In this document: piece by piece, positions 49,946-60,342 of the stretch
Layout: each line of letters starts with the position of its first letter
How positions within the stretch are numbered: the first letter of the stretch is position 1
Source of the DNA: Metaphire vulgaris
Taxonomy: Eukaryota; Annelida; Clitellata; Crassiclitellata; Megascolecidae
Length of the DNA: 64,000 nucleotides
Direction of reading: 5' to 3'
Assembly (NCBI GenBank): GCA_018105865.1
Contig: CM030862.1
Coordinates: 7,246,979-7,310,978 of the forward strand
Notes under the pieces: generated by a model
Told to the model about the DNA's origin: nothing
The model's database searches: none
What the model saw: only the letters and a program-made list of their open reading frames with translations
Translations under genes and position numbers: made by a program

Positions 49946-51190
49946 AGAGCGTTCTGGACACAAGAGAACTTGCAAGGAACAGAACACAGTCGCTGTTCGA
50001 GAATCCAATCGATGCGTTAGTGCAAATGAAGCTAGAATATCCCTGTTTGAAATACACTCCAACAAACATACATCAAAGATCGCTAAATATTAACACCACG
50101 CGTTTGAATGACGGATGGTTAATTACTTATGACAAATAACAAATATGATGATTATTCATATTGGTAGAGAAGATCAGAGAGAGAGGGAGAGAGAGGGGAG
50201 GGGCGATAGAGAGGGAGAGAGAATAGGCTTTGCTCTAGCGTAGCTTCTTATAACAGAGAAGGTGTAACAACAAGTTTGACGATTTTACACATAATGGCAG
50301 AATGCGTTCTTTATTAAAAGCAGTCGTGAAGTGAAAATCTGCTTTCAAAGTAAAACTACAGTAAACACCCATTTCGACAATAACTTTAGAATTGCTCCTA
50401 AGTTGTCGTAGACACGATCAAAGAAAACGTGTCTCTAACAATGACTATCCGTCGTTGTCTTCGCCGCCCCCACTGACGCAACACCTGAACTCCCTAACCT
50501 GCCGCCCCCAACAATTCCATTTCCTTAACATCAGCGTCTTGAAGTGACGGAGTTCTGCACCTGTCGCTTACCAACGCTCAGACTTCGTCTTACCTTCGGT
50601 CTAGTTGACTTGCTGAAGTATTCGGTGTTATTCTGTTCGATTACGAACACCTTTCGAGCGTCTGGAACGAGTTTCACTGCTCTAGGAATTTTGACCGAAT
50701 CGGAAAAGGTAAAGGTAATCGTTGCTCATCCTGCAACTCACTTTCGAGCAATCTGTCCGCTCTTCGCATTTTCAAAGTTATATAACCGGTGTTCAACTTA
50801 AGCCTTAAGGACAGACAGTCAGAAGGGTTGGACTATTCTCATCCCAAAATTTTCAGCCTCCATGTTGGGTCAGTAGGTGGCGGAATGGACTGGCAGCAAA
50901 ATATTTGACCCAACTTGGGTCGTACTCGACCATTGGGAGGGATTAGAGATAGGCCATTTAATCTCCCGTTATATCAAACAATAGTGAGACCAATCATTTG
51001 TCTACGTTCTATCTTTTTACGCTCGCATGCAAACGAAAAGCGTCGACGTTGCGCCCAATCGTGACTTTGTTTGAAAGCAGAATATTGGAACCGGTTCCAA
51101 GTTTCTGCCAAATTCATGGAAGCATTTCACACGGCGCTGCTTGACTCACTGTGGCTAAGGACTTAATGAACAACCAATAGTTAATATCTA
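49946..51190. other. Intergenic, unique-looking
   Basis: A short GA-rich patch at 50174-50222; otherwise moderately CpG-containing sequence without coding frames or element ends. It could hold the 5' regulatory region of gene 2. Confidence 0.35.
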
Positions 51191-52632
51191 CAGGGTGTCT
51201 CAGAAAAAAACTCCCAGCAGAAAAACTATGATTTCTTAGAAATTCCTAAATATATTTCTATCAAACTTGCAATACGAATACAGCACATATTTTCCCATCT
51301 TTAGCTATATTTTCATCTCATTTGCATGTAATTTGGCCATATTGTGGATGTCAAGGAAAAACTTCGATTTTTACGAATCAACAAACAAAATTTTTTGATT
51401 GTTCAAAAATTTCAGCTTTTTCAAGATGATCATCGGGCGTAATTTGTTAATAATTATTTATTAATTAATACAATATTAAAAATGCCCTCCTTAAGCTTCA
51501 ACACACGCAATGAGCTTTTGTCAATGAAGTCTGCGCAGTTCTCACAAAGCCATTCTTGTGTGACTTTTGCTCCGTGAGCCGGTGCGCCATCTTGCTGAAA
51601 TACAAAGTCGTTACTCAGCAAATTTTGACAATCCTCCGCCATATTTGGCACCGGCCTATTCATGTAATAGTTTGCACGTTGACCTTTGTTTTCCCGTCAG
51701 CAAAATGCAACCTTCCTTGCCCTGGAAACAAACACCCGCTGACACCATGATATGTGGAGCAAACTTAGCTCGCTCGACAAGCAGTCGACTGCATGTGACT
51801 TCTTCCCTCTCGACGACACTCATTGACAAAAACTCTTGACCGCCAATCAGGCCAGACCTCAATCCCCTCGACTATCATGTCTGGGGAACCATGCTGAAAC
51901 AGCTTAACATGCTGAATCGCGGATTCCAAATTTAAAAATTTGTTTGTTGATTCGTAAAAATCGAAGTTTTACTTTGATATCTCGCAATATGGCCAAATTA
52001 CATGCAAATGAGAAGAAAATATAAATAAAGGTGGGGAAATATATGCTGTACACGTGTTGCAAATTTGATAGGAACACTAGAAAGATGCTCGCTTCGCTCG
52101 CGCTCGCTTCGCTCGCAGTGCAGGATAATACTAATCCAATACCTATATCTAATACCCAATCATTGAATTCATGCTGAACAACATTTCAATGATCGCCACC
52201 TTTGCGCCACGTAATAATTAGGCCTATGTACGTTAAAATCACGCAACTGTGGCCATTTGTGACGCTGTACACGTATTTTTTGTGTACGTTAAAATGTACG
52301 TTGCAACTACCTTAGGCTGCGAACAATTGTTACCAATAGCAACGACGTCGCACGCCCAGCCCTCTGACGCTGCAATGACTCGACTAAACCGTGTTAAACT
52401 ACGATTCTACGAACAATTGTTACCAATAGCAACGTCGTCTTCGAACATCGTCCACCAACGCATCGCGCGACGTAAGGACTAAACCGTCTACCAATAGTCA
52501 ACCAATCAGAACGCTCGAAGGTAACAGACAAACTGGACAAACAGAGCAAGAATCTTAATATTATAAATATAAAGGAATTTTTATGAAATCGTAGTTTTCT
52601 GCTGGGGGAGGGGGGTTCTCTGAGACACCCTG
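51191..52632. mobile_element. Rearranged mariner-like element with long inverted repeats
   Basis: Termini CAGGGTGTCTCAGA and TCTGAGACACCCTG; TA precedes the left end, AC follows the right. The inverted repeats extend over about 210 bp (51191-51400 against 51940-52632, the latter split by a Helitron). The transposase remnant on the minus strand (51862-51454) includes KFAPHIMVSAGVCFQGK and FVFQQDGAPAHGAKVTQEWL. The next conserved block, PDLNPLDYHVWG, is on the plus strand at about 51853-51890. Confidence 0.85.
52077..52566 (-). mobile_element. Non-autonomous Helitron inside the mariner
   Basis: On the minus strand it ends GCGAGCATCTTTCTAG followed by T, identical to the Helitron at 35185-36355. 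The 5' end near 52566 resembles AATATTAAGATTC. It splits the right inverted repeat of the mariner. Confidence 0.85.
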
Positions 52633-52984
52633 ACAAGATGAACAAGTGAAATCGTCAAATGCGCGGTCAAAACGAAAATTAAAATAAAGAACGCAATATG
52701 GCGCCAATGAGGTATGGAAGGGCATCAGCTTTTGAGCAGGCATTACGGACATAATTTCGGGAGTTTGAAAATGAAGACATTACTCGTTGAAGATTTCAGT
52801 TTTCTCAGAATTAAAACTTTCACGTTTAAAGACTGACTTATATTCTACTATAGACGCGACTTTTTCTAGGTTTCAACTTATGAACGTCAAAACTTCATGA
52901 ACTGATCGCAGGACTGTAAAGATTGTTCGTCTGTTTGGAAAAAGACCGAGACAAGAGACGCTTGCGCCATCTCGAGACGAAAAA
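52633..52984. other. 5' flank of T-box gene 2
   Basis: Frame of the first exon is open back to 52901. A T-rich acceptor-like TTTTTCTAG ends at 52869 and CAG at 52910. No promoter element can be placed. Confidence 0.35.
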
Positions 52985-53124
52985 ATGACGGATTCACGAC
53001 GCTGGATTTCACGGAATCGGAAAGCGGAGGAGAGGGAGCAGCCGTGTGCCACTTTGGGAAACAGGGAAATCTGGAAAAGGTTTCACTCACTCGGTAATGA
53101 GATGATCGTTACGAGACCAGGAAG
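52985..53124 (+). CDS. T-box gene 2, first recognised coding exon
   Basis: ATG at 52985 begins [20 protein letters not shown], then [20 protein letters not shown]. The donor AAG|GTGAGA splits the Arg before RMFP, exactly as in gene 1. If an upstream exon exists, the CAG at 52908-52910 would join in the same phase as gene 1 intron 1. Confidence 0.78.
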
Positions 53125-53174
53125 GTGAGAGAACGGAACCCAGATAGATCTGCATTATACATTTCGGGCTCAGA

Positions 53175-53208
<34 letters not shown>

Positions 53209-56200
53209 ACACGATTCTGATTTTCAGGCCAAATTCAAAAGTAGGTCTGATAAGAAGAGTTTGAAGACCAACAAAGCAGTCTTCTTTACGGAAAAACGTC
53301 GATGCGCCACTCCCTTATTGTTGAATCCTGGCTACGCCGCTGGCTCGACCAATCAGTCAATCATAAAACTTCTATAGCGCCATTATATGATGCATCTTGC
53401 TATGTGAGTGAAAACTCATAGAAGTTCGTGGTCTAGTAGGTCTACGGTTCAGTCGGAGATTACCAAGGACCGATGACGTTGGGGAAGAGGTGGCGGCATC
53501 TATGACTGAAACATGAATTTCTGATTTATCAGGTGGCGCTATAGAAGCACTTGAGTTAGTTTGCTGCGCTTTGCATATGCATGCAGTTGCTGTCAGTAAT
53601 TATCTTTTAGTTTAAAATTTAGTCATTCGATGATCATTCTGTTCATGGCTTTTTTGGGGGCCCGGGGGCATTTAAAATTTTTCGTGCTGAGTCATCATTT
53701 TCCTTTTTTATCCTGACGATTTCTAGGATTATTAGGGTTGACCCTAACAACCCCTAGCTTCTTTGGGGCCCCCCAGCCCGGGGCCCGGGGGCAGTCAACA
53801 AAGTGTTTCTGTTATCCTTAGACGCATGTTTCCGGCAATCGAAATATGTCTCGAAGGATTGAACGCAAAGGCAAAGTACGTTGTACTCATGGACGTAGTA
53901 CCGCTGGACGACTGCAAGTACCAGTACTCCGATTCCAAATGGATGGCTGTAGGAAAGGCGGACCATAATCCCAGCTTCGGCCTACCGCCGAGTAGGTATT
54001 ATATCCATCCGGATTCGCCTGCAACTGGAGGTCATTGGATGAAGAAATCCAACAGCTTTAGCAAAGTGAAGATGACTAACAACTGTTTAGACGACAACGG
54101 ACACGTATGAAGATGATTCTTTGTTTAAAATCGGCGATTTACGATCAGTATTAAAGCGAGGGGCGGGAAGTTAGAAGAGTGGGTTCAATTCCCGCAAGAG
54201 CCCTAAGGTCGACTCAGCCTTTACTCGCTAGAGGGCGGTGGTAAACTGAGGAGCAGCTAATCGAGGTAAATTTTGAAAATCATGATTAATGGCTAATTAT
54301 CGCTGATTGCCCAGGCCGGAGATAAGCGCCGGAACCCAACGATCGGACTCGAGTACGGGACCTACCTTTACCTTATTAAAGTGAACGTCTTAAAATCTCA
54401 AAACTCACATATTCTAGGAAAGGAAAAATGATGATTGACTATTTTGAAAAATCATGTAATCATCAGAATAATAATGACCAGTAAATTTGACTAGTTTCAG
54501 TTATAATGCTAAATAAGTTAGTTAAATAAGTTAAAGGCCTCACGAAACTTTCCCCTTGTTATTTATAGAGTGGACCAGAGGGGAGTGGTAAATAAGCGGT
54601 TATCAGAAACAGAGGTGTATTTCTGCCTTTAACATTTGGGGGGAGGGGGCGGGTAGAATAATTTTTTTAAAGTATACCCACCCATAAATATGTTTAAACT
54701 TTGGTGATGTCCTTTCTTTTTTGCCTGTCAGACTTTTTGACCGTTATAGAAGCAAAGAAGTACAACGCATTGGAGGACAGGGCCTAAATGATACTACATA
54801 CCCCTTCACTAATTATTGGGTGGACCCTCCCCGCAGTCCCCCCTCCCCGTGATCTGCGCACCTGACCAGAAATTTCTTTCTTACTTCTTCTACAAATGCC
54901 ATACTTGTAATTACCTCTCTAGAGATTGAAAAGTTATATTATCGGCAGTGATTTTCAAATGTCACCTGTCTTCTATTTCTCTCGAGTTACAAATATTATA
55001 TTATTCCTCTTTTTGATACGGCGCCCTAGAATTTCTCGTGACTTGGACATATAAGTAGAATTTCCAATAAATTAGACAGAATAGATTTATCACTTAGGCC
55101 AATCAAGAAAAAGCATCAAAATTTCATTAACGTGTTCAATGGCGATTAACTGAAAATAACTGAAAAATAATCAACTGTAACTGAAACTGTAACTGAAAAA
55201 TGACAGTAACTTTAACTGTAACTTAACTGAAAAAAATAATCAACAACTGAAACCACACTGATTATTATTAGGCCTATGTGTGTTATCGGCTGAAGGAGGG
55301 CATATGTGGATATTTCTGACGGTTCTAGATAATTCTTAGCTCAATGCGACGGTACCAACCGCGCGTTCACATAAGGAGTTCGGACGACGTCAACCGTCTA
55401 CAGGGAGATGGTTTCACCACTTTCGTCTTTCCAGAAACTTCTTTCATTGCCGTGACCGCCTACCAGAACCTTCGCATCACCCAACTCAAGATCGCTCAAA
55501 ATCCGTACGCAAAGGGCTTCAGACAACATCTCGATTGCAACCAGTAAGCAGCTCAGCACGGTCACGTGACACTTCCGTTTGATTTTTCTCTCATTTTTTC
55601 ACATTTATCAGTTATGTATTAAGGACGCATGTTTGCAATTTAGCGCAGTGTTGAATTTAGGATGTCAAGGCTCAAAGGCTTGGAAAGGTGAAGAGCTAAT
55701 CGCAATTTGGATTCGTCTCATTTTAATTAAACAACCGATTTAACTGCAAGTCAATTACAAAATGGACAATATATATTTCGGATCCCCAGTTAAGTTTCTA
55801 AAGTTCAAAAATTGTTAACCCAGCACTGCTGTCAAAATATTTCCATTTCACTACGTTTCAAGTTAAATACACGTTGTTAGTCTTCAAAAATAATCTCAAT
55901 GACGCAAAGTGTATCATTCATTTTGGTTGACGTTGAACGCATCATGACACCCCAGCCACACCGACTAAAGCACCTTTTTACTCCTCAAAACAGAAAAGGG
56001 CCTTGACCCCAGTGAGCCCATAGACTTTATTTATCACTAGATAGAGTCAATGTTATCTAAACGTGACGCGAGTTTTCCGCCATTTTACACAGTATGCATT
56101 ACTCTTTAAATATCTCGACAATGGCTACCATAGCAACACTACAGTACGTGTAAAATGGCGTAAAACCTGCTTCAACTTTCGACTCTCTTTACCACAGATA

Positions 56201-58207
56201 GATGCCTTCTAATGATAGTTAAAATCTATGCACTTATTGTTTAACATTAATCTAAACAAATGAAAATTGTTACAGTATTATCCGTATACGCTTACGCAAT
56301 CAAAAAATATAGAACTTGTTAAGAACACGATCTTGCCTATTATCGACCTAAATTACCATGAAAATGAGTCTGTTTGCAGCTTTAGGACGCTAATATGCCT
56401 GCGCTATAGAAGCTTCGATTGACCGAATTTATGATCTACGTTGAGAAAGAACGTCTCACTTTGAGCTTATTATGGCGTGAAAGTATTTAATAGAATGCTG
56501 TTTTTCCCTGCAAATAGCAACGATGAACTTTCGGCAAAGAGAAAGAAGACTTCACGTCTCAGATATTTTCAACATGATCTTTCAGCTGCAGACGCAGAAA
56601 CCACTGGATCTCCTTTCCCTGTTTCGAAGGAGATCACGGCATTGGATTCAGTGCAAGGTAAGTAGACTGCCATTTTTTCTCATAGGATTTAGATACAATA
56701 TAATGCAGTTCATACGATTGGAAATTGATAGTAGAGCAGATCAACAATTTGTAGTCTGGGACTTCCTCAAATTTTTGGAGTTACTAACTTACTGTTATAA
56801 ATTACATACAGTCTTGCTGTAGTTGGGCGGGAAGTTAGCAGAATGGTAACAACGTTGGGCGATGGAGCAGGAGGTAGCGGGTTCGAGTCCCACAGGAGTC
56901 CTAAAGGTCGACTCAGCCATTTTCGCCGTGATAAAATGAGGAGCAGAGGCAAAAAAATCTCTGCGATAAGTCAAACAGGTATACGCTATGCGATGCACTG
57001 GCCCCGTATCCGTCGTATTGCACGCCTGGTTGATGGCTATAGCAACGGAGATCAGCGCCGCCCTATGAGCCCGTGAGGCTCGGGAAGGACTTTGACTTTT
57101 TGACTGACTTGCTGTAGTAATACGAATATCCACCAACTATGATAGTGTTTCAATGGTATTGGTTTTATCGCGATAATCCCATGTATTGTATTGTTATAGT
57201 GCAATAGTTACGAGCGCCTAAAAATAGGCAGCTACTGTGGTATTGCTTCGATAGCTCTGTATAAATTCACGGGCTTTTGCTTAAATTCTTGCCTATAGTG
57301 GTATGTTCACTACATTTCCACGTCAAGTGTTTTAGGTGATAACAGTTAAGTGTTTTAGTTAATTAGTGATAACAGTACTATAGGTTGGGAAACATCGGAA
57401 AAATCTAGCGATGTACAAATTTTTCCTGTCATCTTGATATTAAGATTTCAACCTTCAAGCGTGTTTATTCTTTGAGCCACCTTTAGTCGACATTGCAGCA
57501 TCAGAGGGGGTGGGCGTGAAATGTTTGGGGACAAGATTTGTACATTTTAACTTCATTTAACAGCGTCACAAATGGTCAATTTGCATTTTAACTCAAGCGT
57601 GGCAAGCATATATTGAAATTTTTCAGATGAATTTTTGGGTAAAACTATTGGATTAGTATTATCCCACTGCGAAAAAAAACAGATCCTTGCCTAGAATAAA
57701 CACTGGTGCGTTGGTGGGCAACGTTATTTATGGTTTAGTCTTTGATCGTTCAATTGTTCACTGCAGACATAATGCAGTCATGCGTTGGGGCGTACAGACA
57801 CAAAAATACGTGGTGAAAAATCCTAATTATTACGTGGCGCAGAGCTTGGCTCTAGCGTATGTACAGTACATCATTGAAATGTTGTTCAGCATGAATTCAA
57901 TGATTGGGTATTAGGTATAGGTACTGGATTAGCATTATCATGCACTGCGAGCGAAGCGAGCGCGAGCGAAGCGAGCATCTTTAAAGTCCTTCAAGAAAAA
58001 TCTAAAGACATAGGCCTATCTGTTTCGAAAATCATACATTTTTCTGCCTTAGACTGATTTTCATTCATTTTTGTACGTGATTAGGCCTACTGTTTTATTT
58101 ATTTATTTATTTATTTGTTTATTTATTATTGCTGGACTTAGTAATGTGCCGTTGCTCCTGACATTTGATAGGCCTGCTATGACACAAAAGAAATTGTCGG
58201 TTTAATA

Positions 58208-58275
<68 letters not shown>

Positions 58276-58452
58276 AATAATAATAAACAATAATAATAAA
58301 ATTATAAAATTATAATAAAAGTCAAAAGTCATAAGGTTTAGAGATAAATCTAAAACCAAAGACAGTAAGAATTGGAATGATGATGTTAACAACAACAACC
58401 ACCACCACCACAACCAACAATCATCACCACCACCACCACCACAACCACCAAC

Positions 58453-58493
<41 letters not shown>

Positions 58494-59201
58494 GGCAAAG
58501 ACGATGTTGTATTATACTTTATACTTGTCGGTAATATTCGCTGTAAAGTTTCTGAATTCAAGCATCCAATCGATCTCCTGTTGCTAAAGACATTCTCTAA
58601 TCAGTCGCTTTGTTCGTCTTATCATCCTCTAAACGGTCTCGAGTATAATAAGTTTCCTTTCTGCAGGGCAGCAGCAAAACTCCTTATCTACGGGGAGGAT
58701 CGTCACAAGTGGTGTGTTCTAGCTGGCCAGTTACGAGCGCTCACACGCCGAAAGTCAAAGGTTCGTACTTCAAAACGAAAAACGAAGTTTTTGCGGCCGA
58801 TTCGCGCCGAATCCCAAAACACAACAAGAATATACGGCCTTTCGCAAGAGGACGACTGTTGCCGCTTCGCCCAACAGGAAACGCCCTGTCAATTTCGAAC
58901 AGTTTATCGATCCCCTTATCAGGCAGGCTTCGACGGCAGTTTAATTACGTCAGCCAGACGACGTCAGTTCTCAGCCGCTTCCACTTTGGAGAATCCTCTG
59001 CCGTTTCGAACGCCCGGTGGTTGGCCAGACAGCGATTTTCATCTCGGAAGCTTGGAACTCGATGGCAGACGATCTTCTGGCGAGGAGGAGGAGGAGGAGG
59101 AAAGGATCCGATTTACAGATCAGGGACAGAGCTTTCGAGTCTTTTCAAAACCATCCGACCATATTTTCACACCATCAGTCCATTTTCATGGATATTATTA
59201 G
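52985..59201 (+). CDS. Divergent Tbx6-like T-box paralogue (gene 2), five coding exons
   Basis: Predicted nuclear DNA-binding protein of about 435 aa. Exons 52985-53124, 53822-54104, 55329-55543, 56518-56657 and 58672-59201 join in frame (1308 nt). The T-box spans about residues 24-209: [80 protein letters not shown]. Intron positions and phases match gene 1, and exon 3 has exactly the same 215-nt length. Divergent points are a five-residue expansion before YYIHPDS, RRYQP instead of [13 protein letters not shown] instead of NPFAKGFR, and loss of the Asp after GFR. The first exon is open upstream to about 52901 and a possible acceptor lies at 52910, so an unseen 5' exon is possible. Probably functional, as the frame and all splice sites survive. 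Confidence 0.85.
53177..53213. repeat. (CA)n microsatellite in gene 2 intron
   Basis: CA run with one TA interruption. Confidence 0.95.
53322..53821. other. Intron of gene 2: element fragments and GGGCCC-rich end
   Basis: It starts with a right-end fragment of the GTGGCGTAGCCA MITE, then CTTCTATAGCGCCATTATAT as in LINE tails. GGGGGCCCGGGGGCA occurs at about 53656 and GGGGCCCGGGGGCAG at about 53780, just before the exon. Confidence 0.45.
53822..54104 (+). CDS. T-box gene 2, second coding exon
   Basis: The acceptor TATCCTTAG ends at 53821. It encodes [60 protein letters not shown] and [12 protein letters not shown]. At 283 nt it is 15 nt longer than gene 1 exon 3, through an in-frame expansion around [10 protein letters not shown]. 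The donor is CAC|GTATGA. Confidence 0.92.
54158..54374 (+). mobile_element. tRNA-derived SINE, short-head variant
   Basis: GGGGCGGGAAGTTAGAAGAG, a B-box-like GGGTTCAATTCCCGC, GTCGACTCAGCC, and an end with CGGACTCGAGTACGGGACC. The head lacks about 25 bp present in the copy at 56823. Confidence 0.75.
54375..55328. other. Intron of gene 2, no element delimited
   Basis: One internal MITE-type motif (CTTTCTTTTTTGCCTGTCAG near 54711) in a G-rich stretch, and a (TAACTGAAA)-like short repeat at 55148-55250. Confidence 0.4.
55329..55543 (+). CDS. T-box gene 2, third coding exon
   Basis: The acceptor GGTTCTAG ends at 55328. It encodes [36 protein letters not shown] and [14 protein letters not shown]. 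It is 215 nt long, like gene 1 exon 4, and leaves two bases (CA). The donor is CCA|GTAAGC. Confidence 0.93.
55544..56517. other. Intron of gene 2, nothing recognised
   Basis: AT-rich, apparently single copy. Confidence 0.4.
56518..56657 (+). CDS. T-box gene 2, fourth coding exon
   Basis: The acceptor follows a T-rich tract and ends CAAATAG at 56517. The frame set by exon 3 stays open and reads [20 protein letters not shown], then a Ser/Ala/Glu-rich stretch ending ITALDSVQ. The donor is CAAG|GTAAGT, phase 1 as in gene 1. No similarity to gene 1 exon 5 is obvious beyond position, phase and basic character. Confidence 0.75.
56823..57105 (+). mobile_element. tRNA-derived SINE
   Basis: Head GGGCGGGAAGTTAGCAGAAT, B-box GGTTCGAGTCCCAC, GTCGACTCAGCC, then GAGGCTCGGGAAGGAC and a TTTGACTTTTTGACTGAC tail. 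It is the same SINE as 4391-4655 in opposite orientation, here in the last intron of gene 2. Confidence 0.82.
57425..57985 (+). mobile_element. Decayed Helitron relative
   Basis: CAGCATCAGAGGGGGTGGGC, TTACGTGGCGCAGAGCTTGG and GAGCGAAGCGAGCATCTT match the Helitron at 35185-36355, but the terminal CTAG is lost. A MITE end (CTAGAATAAACACTGG) sits inside near 57691. Confidence 0.7.
58097..58500. repeat. (TTTA)n, (GAT)n, (CAC)n and (AAT)n microsatellite cluster
   Basis: TTTA run at 58097-58126, GAT run of about 22 units at 58208-58275, ACC/CAC runs at 58398-58450 and AAT at 58452-58492, all in the last intron of gene 2. Confidence 0.95.
58672..59201 (+). CDS. T-box gene 2, last coding exon
   Basis: The pyrimidine tract TTTCCTTTCTGCAG is followed by two further AGs, giving acceptors after 58666, 58671 and 58674. 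Only the second and third keep a long frame; the first stops after 18 codons. The chosen frame encodes about 175 residues with basic and Ser-rich segments, a run of seven Glu, and the end SVHFHGYY before TAG. The start is uncertain by 3 nt. Confidence 0.65.
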
Positions 59202-60151
59202 CTGACCTCTTCCTCTGTGCAGAGCAGTCTCAATCTTGCACGCAAGACAAACGAGAAATCGATGTTCAATGCATGGATGTCATTTAACTAAATCGCACAT
59301 TTTCATTATCACTAAAAATTGACGCTAATGTCCAAAACGAAGACTGACGCGCATGGCTTCTATCAATGATAAAGTGACATGGGTATTTCTAGGATTGCGA
59401 ATTTGGGGGTGTCGATCTCAAATGGGGCGGGGGGGGTTGTCCGGAGCTAACTAGTATGAATTTTGTATGCATACCATTGTCGCATTACCAAATTTTGGGG
59501 GCGTCGACCTCAAATTCGGAGGGTGTTGGGGGTGTAAACATATCCATGTAAAGTGATAACAATTAAGGAGGGAGGAAGGGGGTGGGAGAGAGAGAGAGTA
59601 TTTCTTAATTCGCAGTCATTTCGAAGAACTGATTATTTCAAAGTGTGCATCTAAAGTTTCGGGAATTGAGTTGTTCTCTTTCGCTTTATTTAGAGACTCA
59701 GAAGCCACTGTTAACTGGCAGTGGTATTTATTAGCACCACTCTATGTGACTTGTCGCGTTAGAACGAAATAATCATTTACTCCTAGTTTAAATTTCAATC
59801 GTTAATTAACACTGGCGCAACCAGGGTTACAGAATAGGGACGCACCATCATTTTATACAGGCCAACTAGGATAGACTCAGGAGTTTGGGGAAGCGTCTGG
59901 GCTCCCCGAATGGGGTTTATGGGCAGCCGAAACAATAATAATATTCAATTCAAATCTTGAAGCCTGGAGCATATTTCAGCAAATTCAGCAATCAACCTAC
60001 TCTCTCAAACTGGTAAAATGTGTTCTTGGGTTTTACACGAATCTCACTACCAATCTAGGCCCGAATGGGGGGAGGCCCGACCCTCTGTGATTTTTTGAAT
60101 TTGAGAATCTTTTGATTTTCGCTCAGACGAGCGCAAGCCGTAATCCTTTAA
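59202..60151. other. 3' flank of gene 2
   Basis: No clear AATAAA seen. An imperfect internal repeat AATTTGGGGGTGTCGATCTC / AATTTTGGGGGCGTCGACCTC (59400, 59491) and a possible hAT-like fragment starting CACTGGCGCAACCAGGG near 59809. Confidence 0.4.
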
Positions 60152-60223
60152 CCCCTTAACTGGGGATCCCGGATATATCCGTTCATTTTACATTGAGTTG
60201 CAGTTAAATACACGGTTAAGGGG
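60152..60223. mobile_element. 72-bp piggyBac-like MITE
   Basis: CCCCTTAACTG and CGGTTAAGGGG inverted ends, flanked on both sides by TTAA (60148-60151, 60224-60227), the piggyBac target. The central GGATATATCC is itself palindromic. Confidence 0.7.
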
Positions 60224-60342
60224 TTAATGGAACCAACCGCCAACACGTTCATAACATGTCCAAGACAACTGCTGACCATCGATATAACAGTTGGTCTTTG
60301 CTGATTGCAGTATGGAGTCTATGGACTGTTCTTAGACTAATA

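Noticed and set aside
58709..59287. 192-codon ORF in a second frame over the last exon of gene 2
   Set aside because: The only start-proximal acceptor giving this region in phase from exon 4 leads to the other frame; no similarity supports this one, though neither frame has a recognisable domain.
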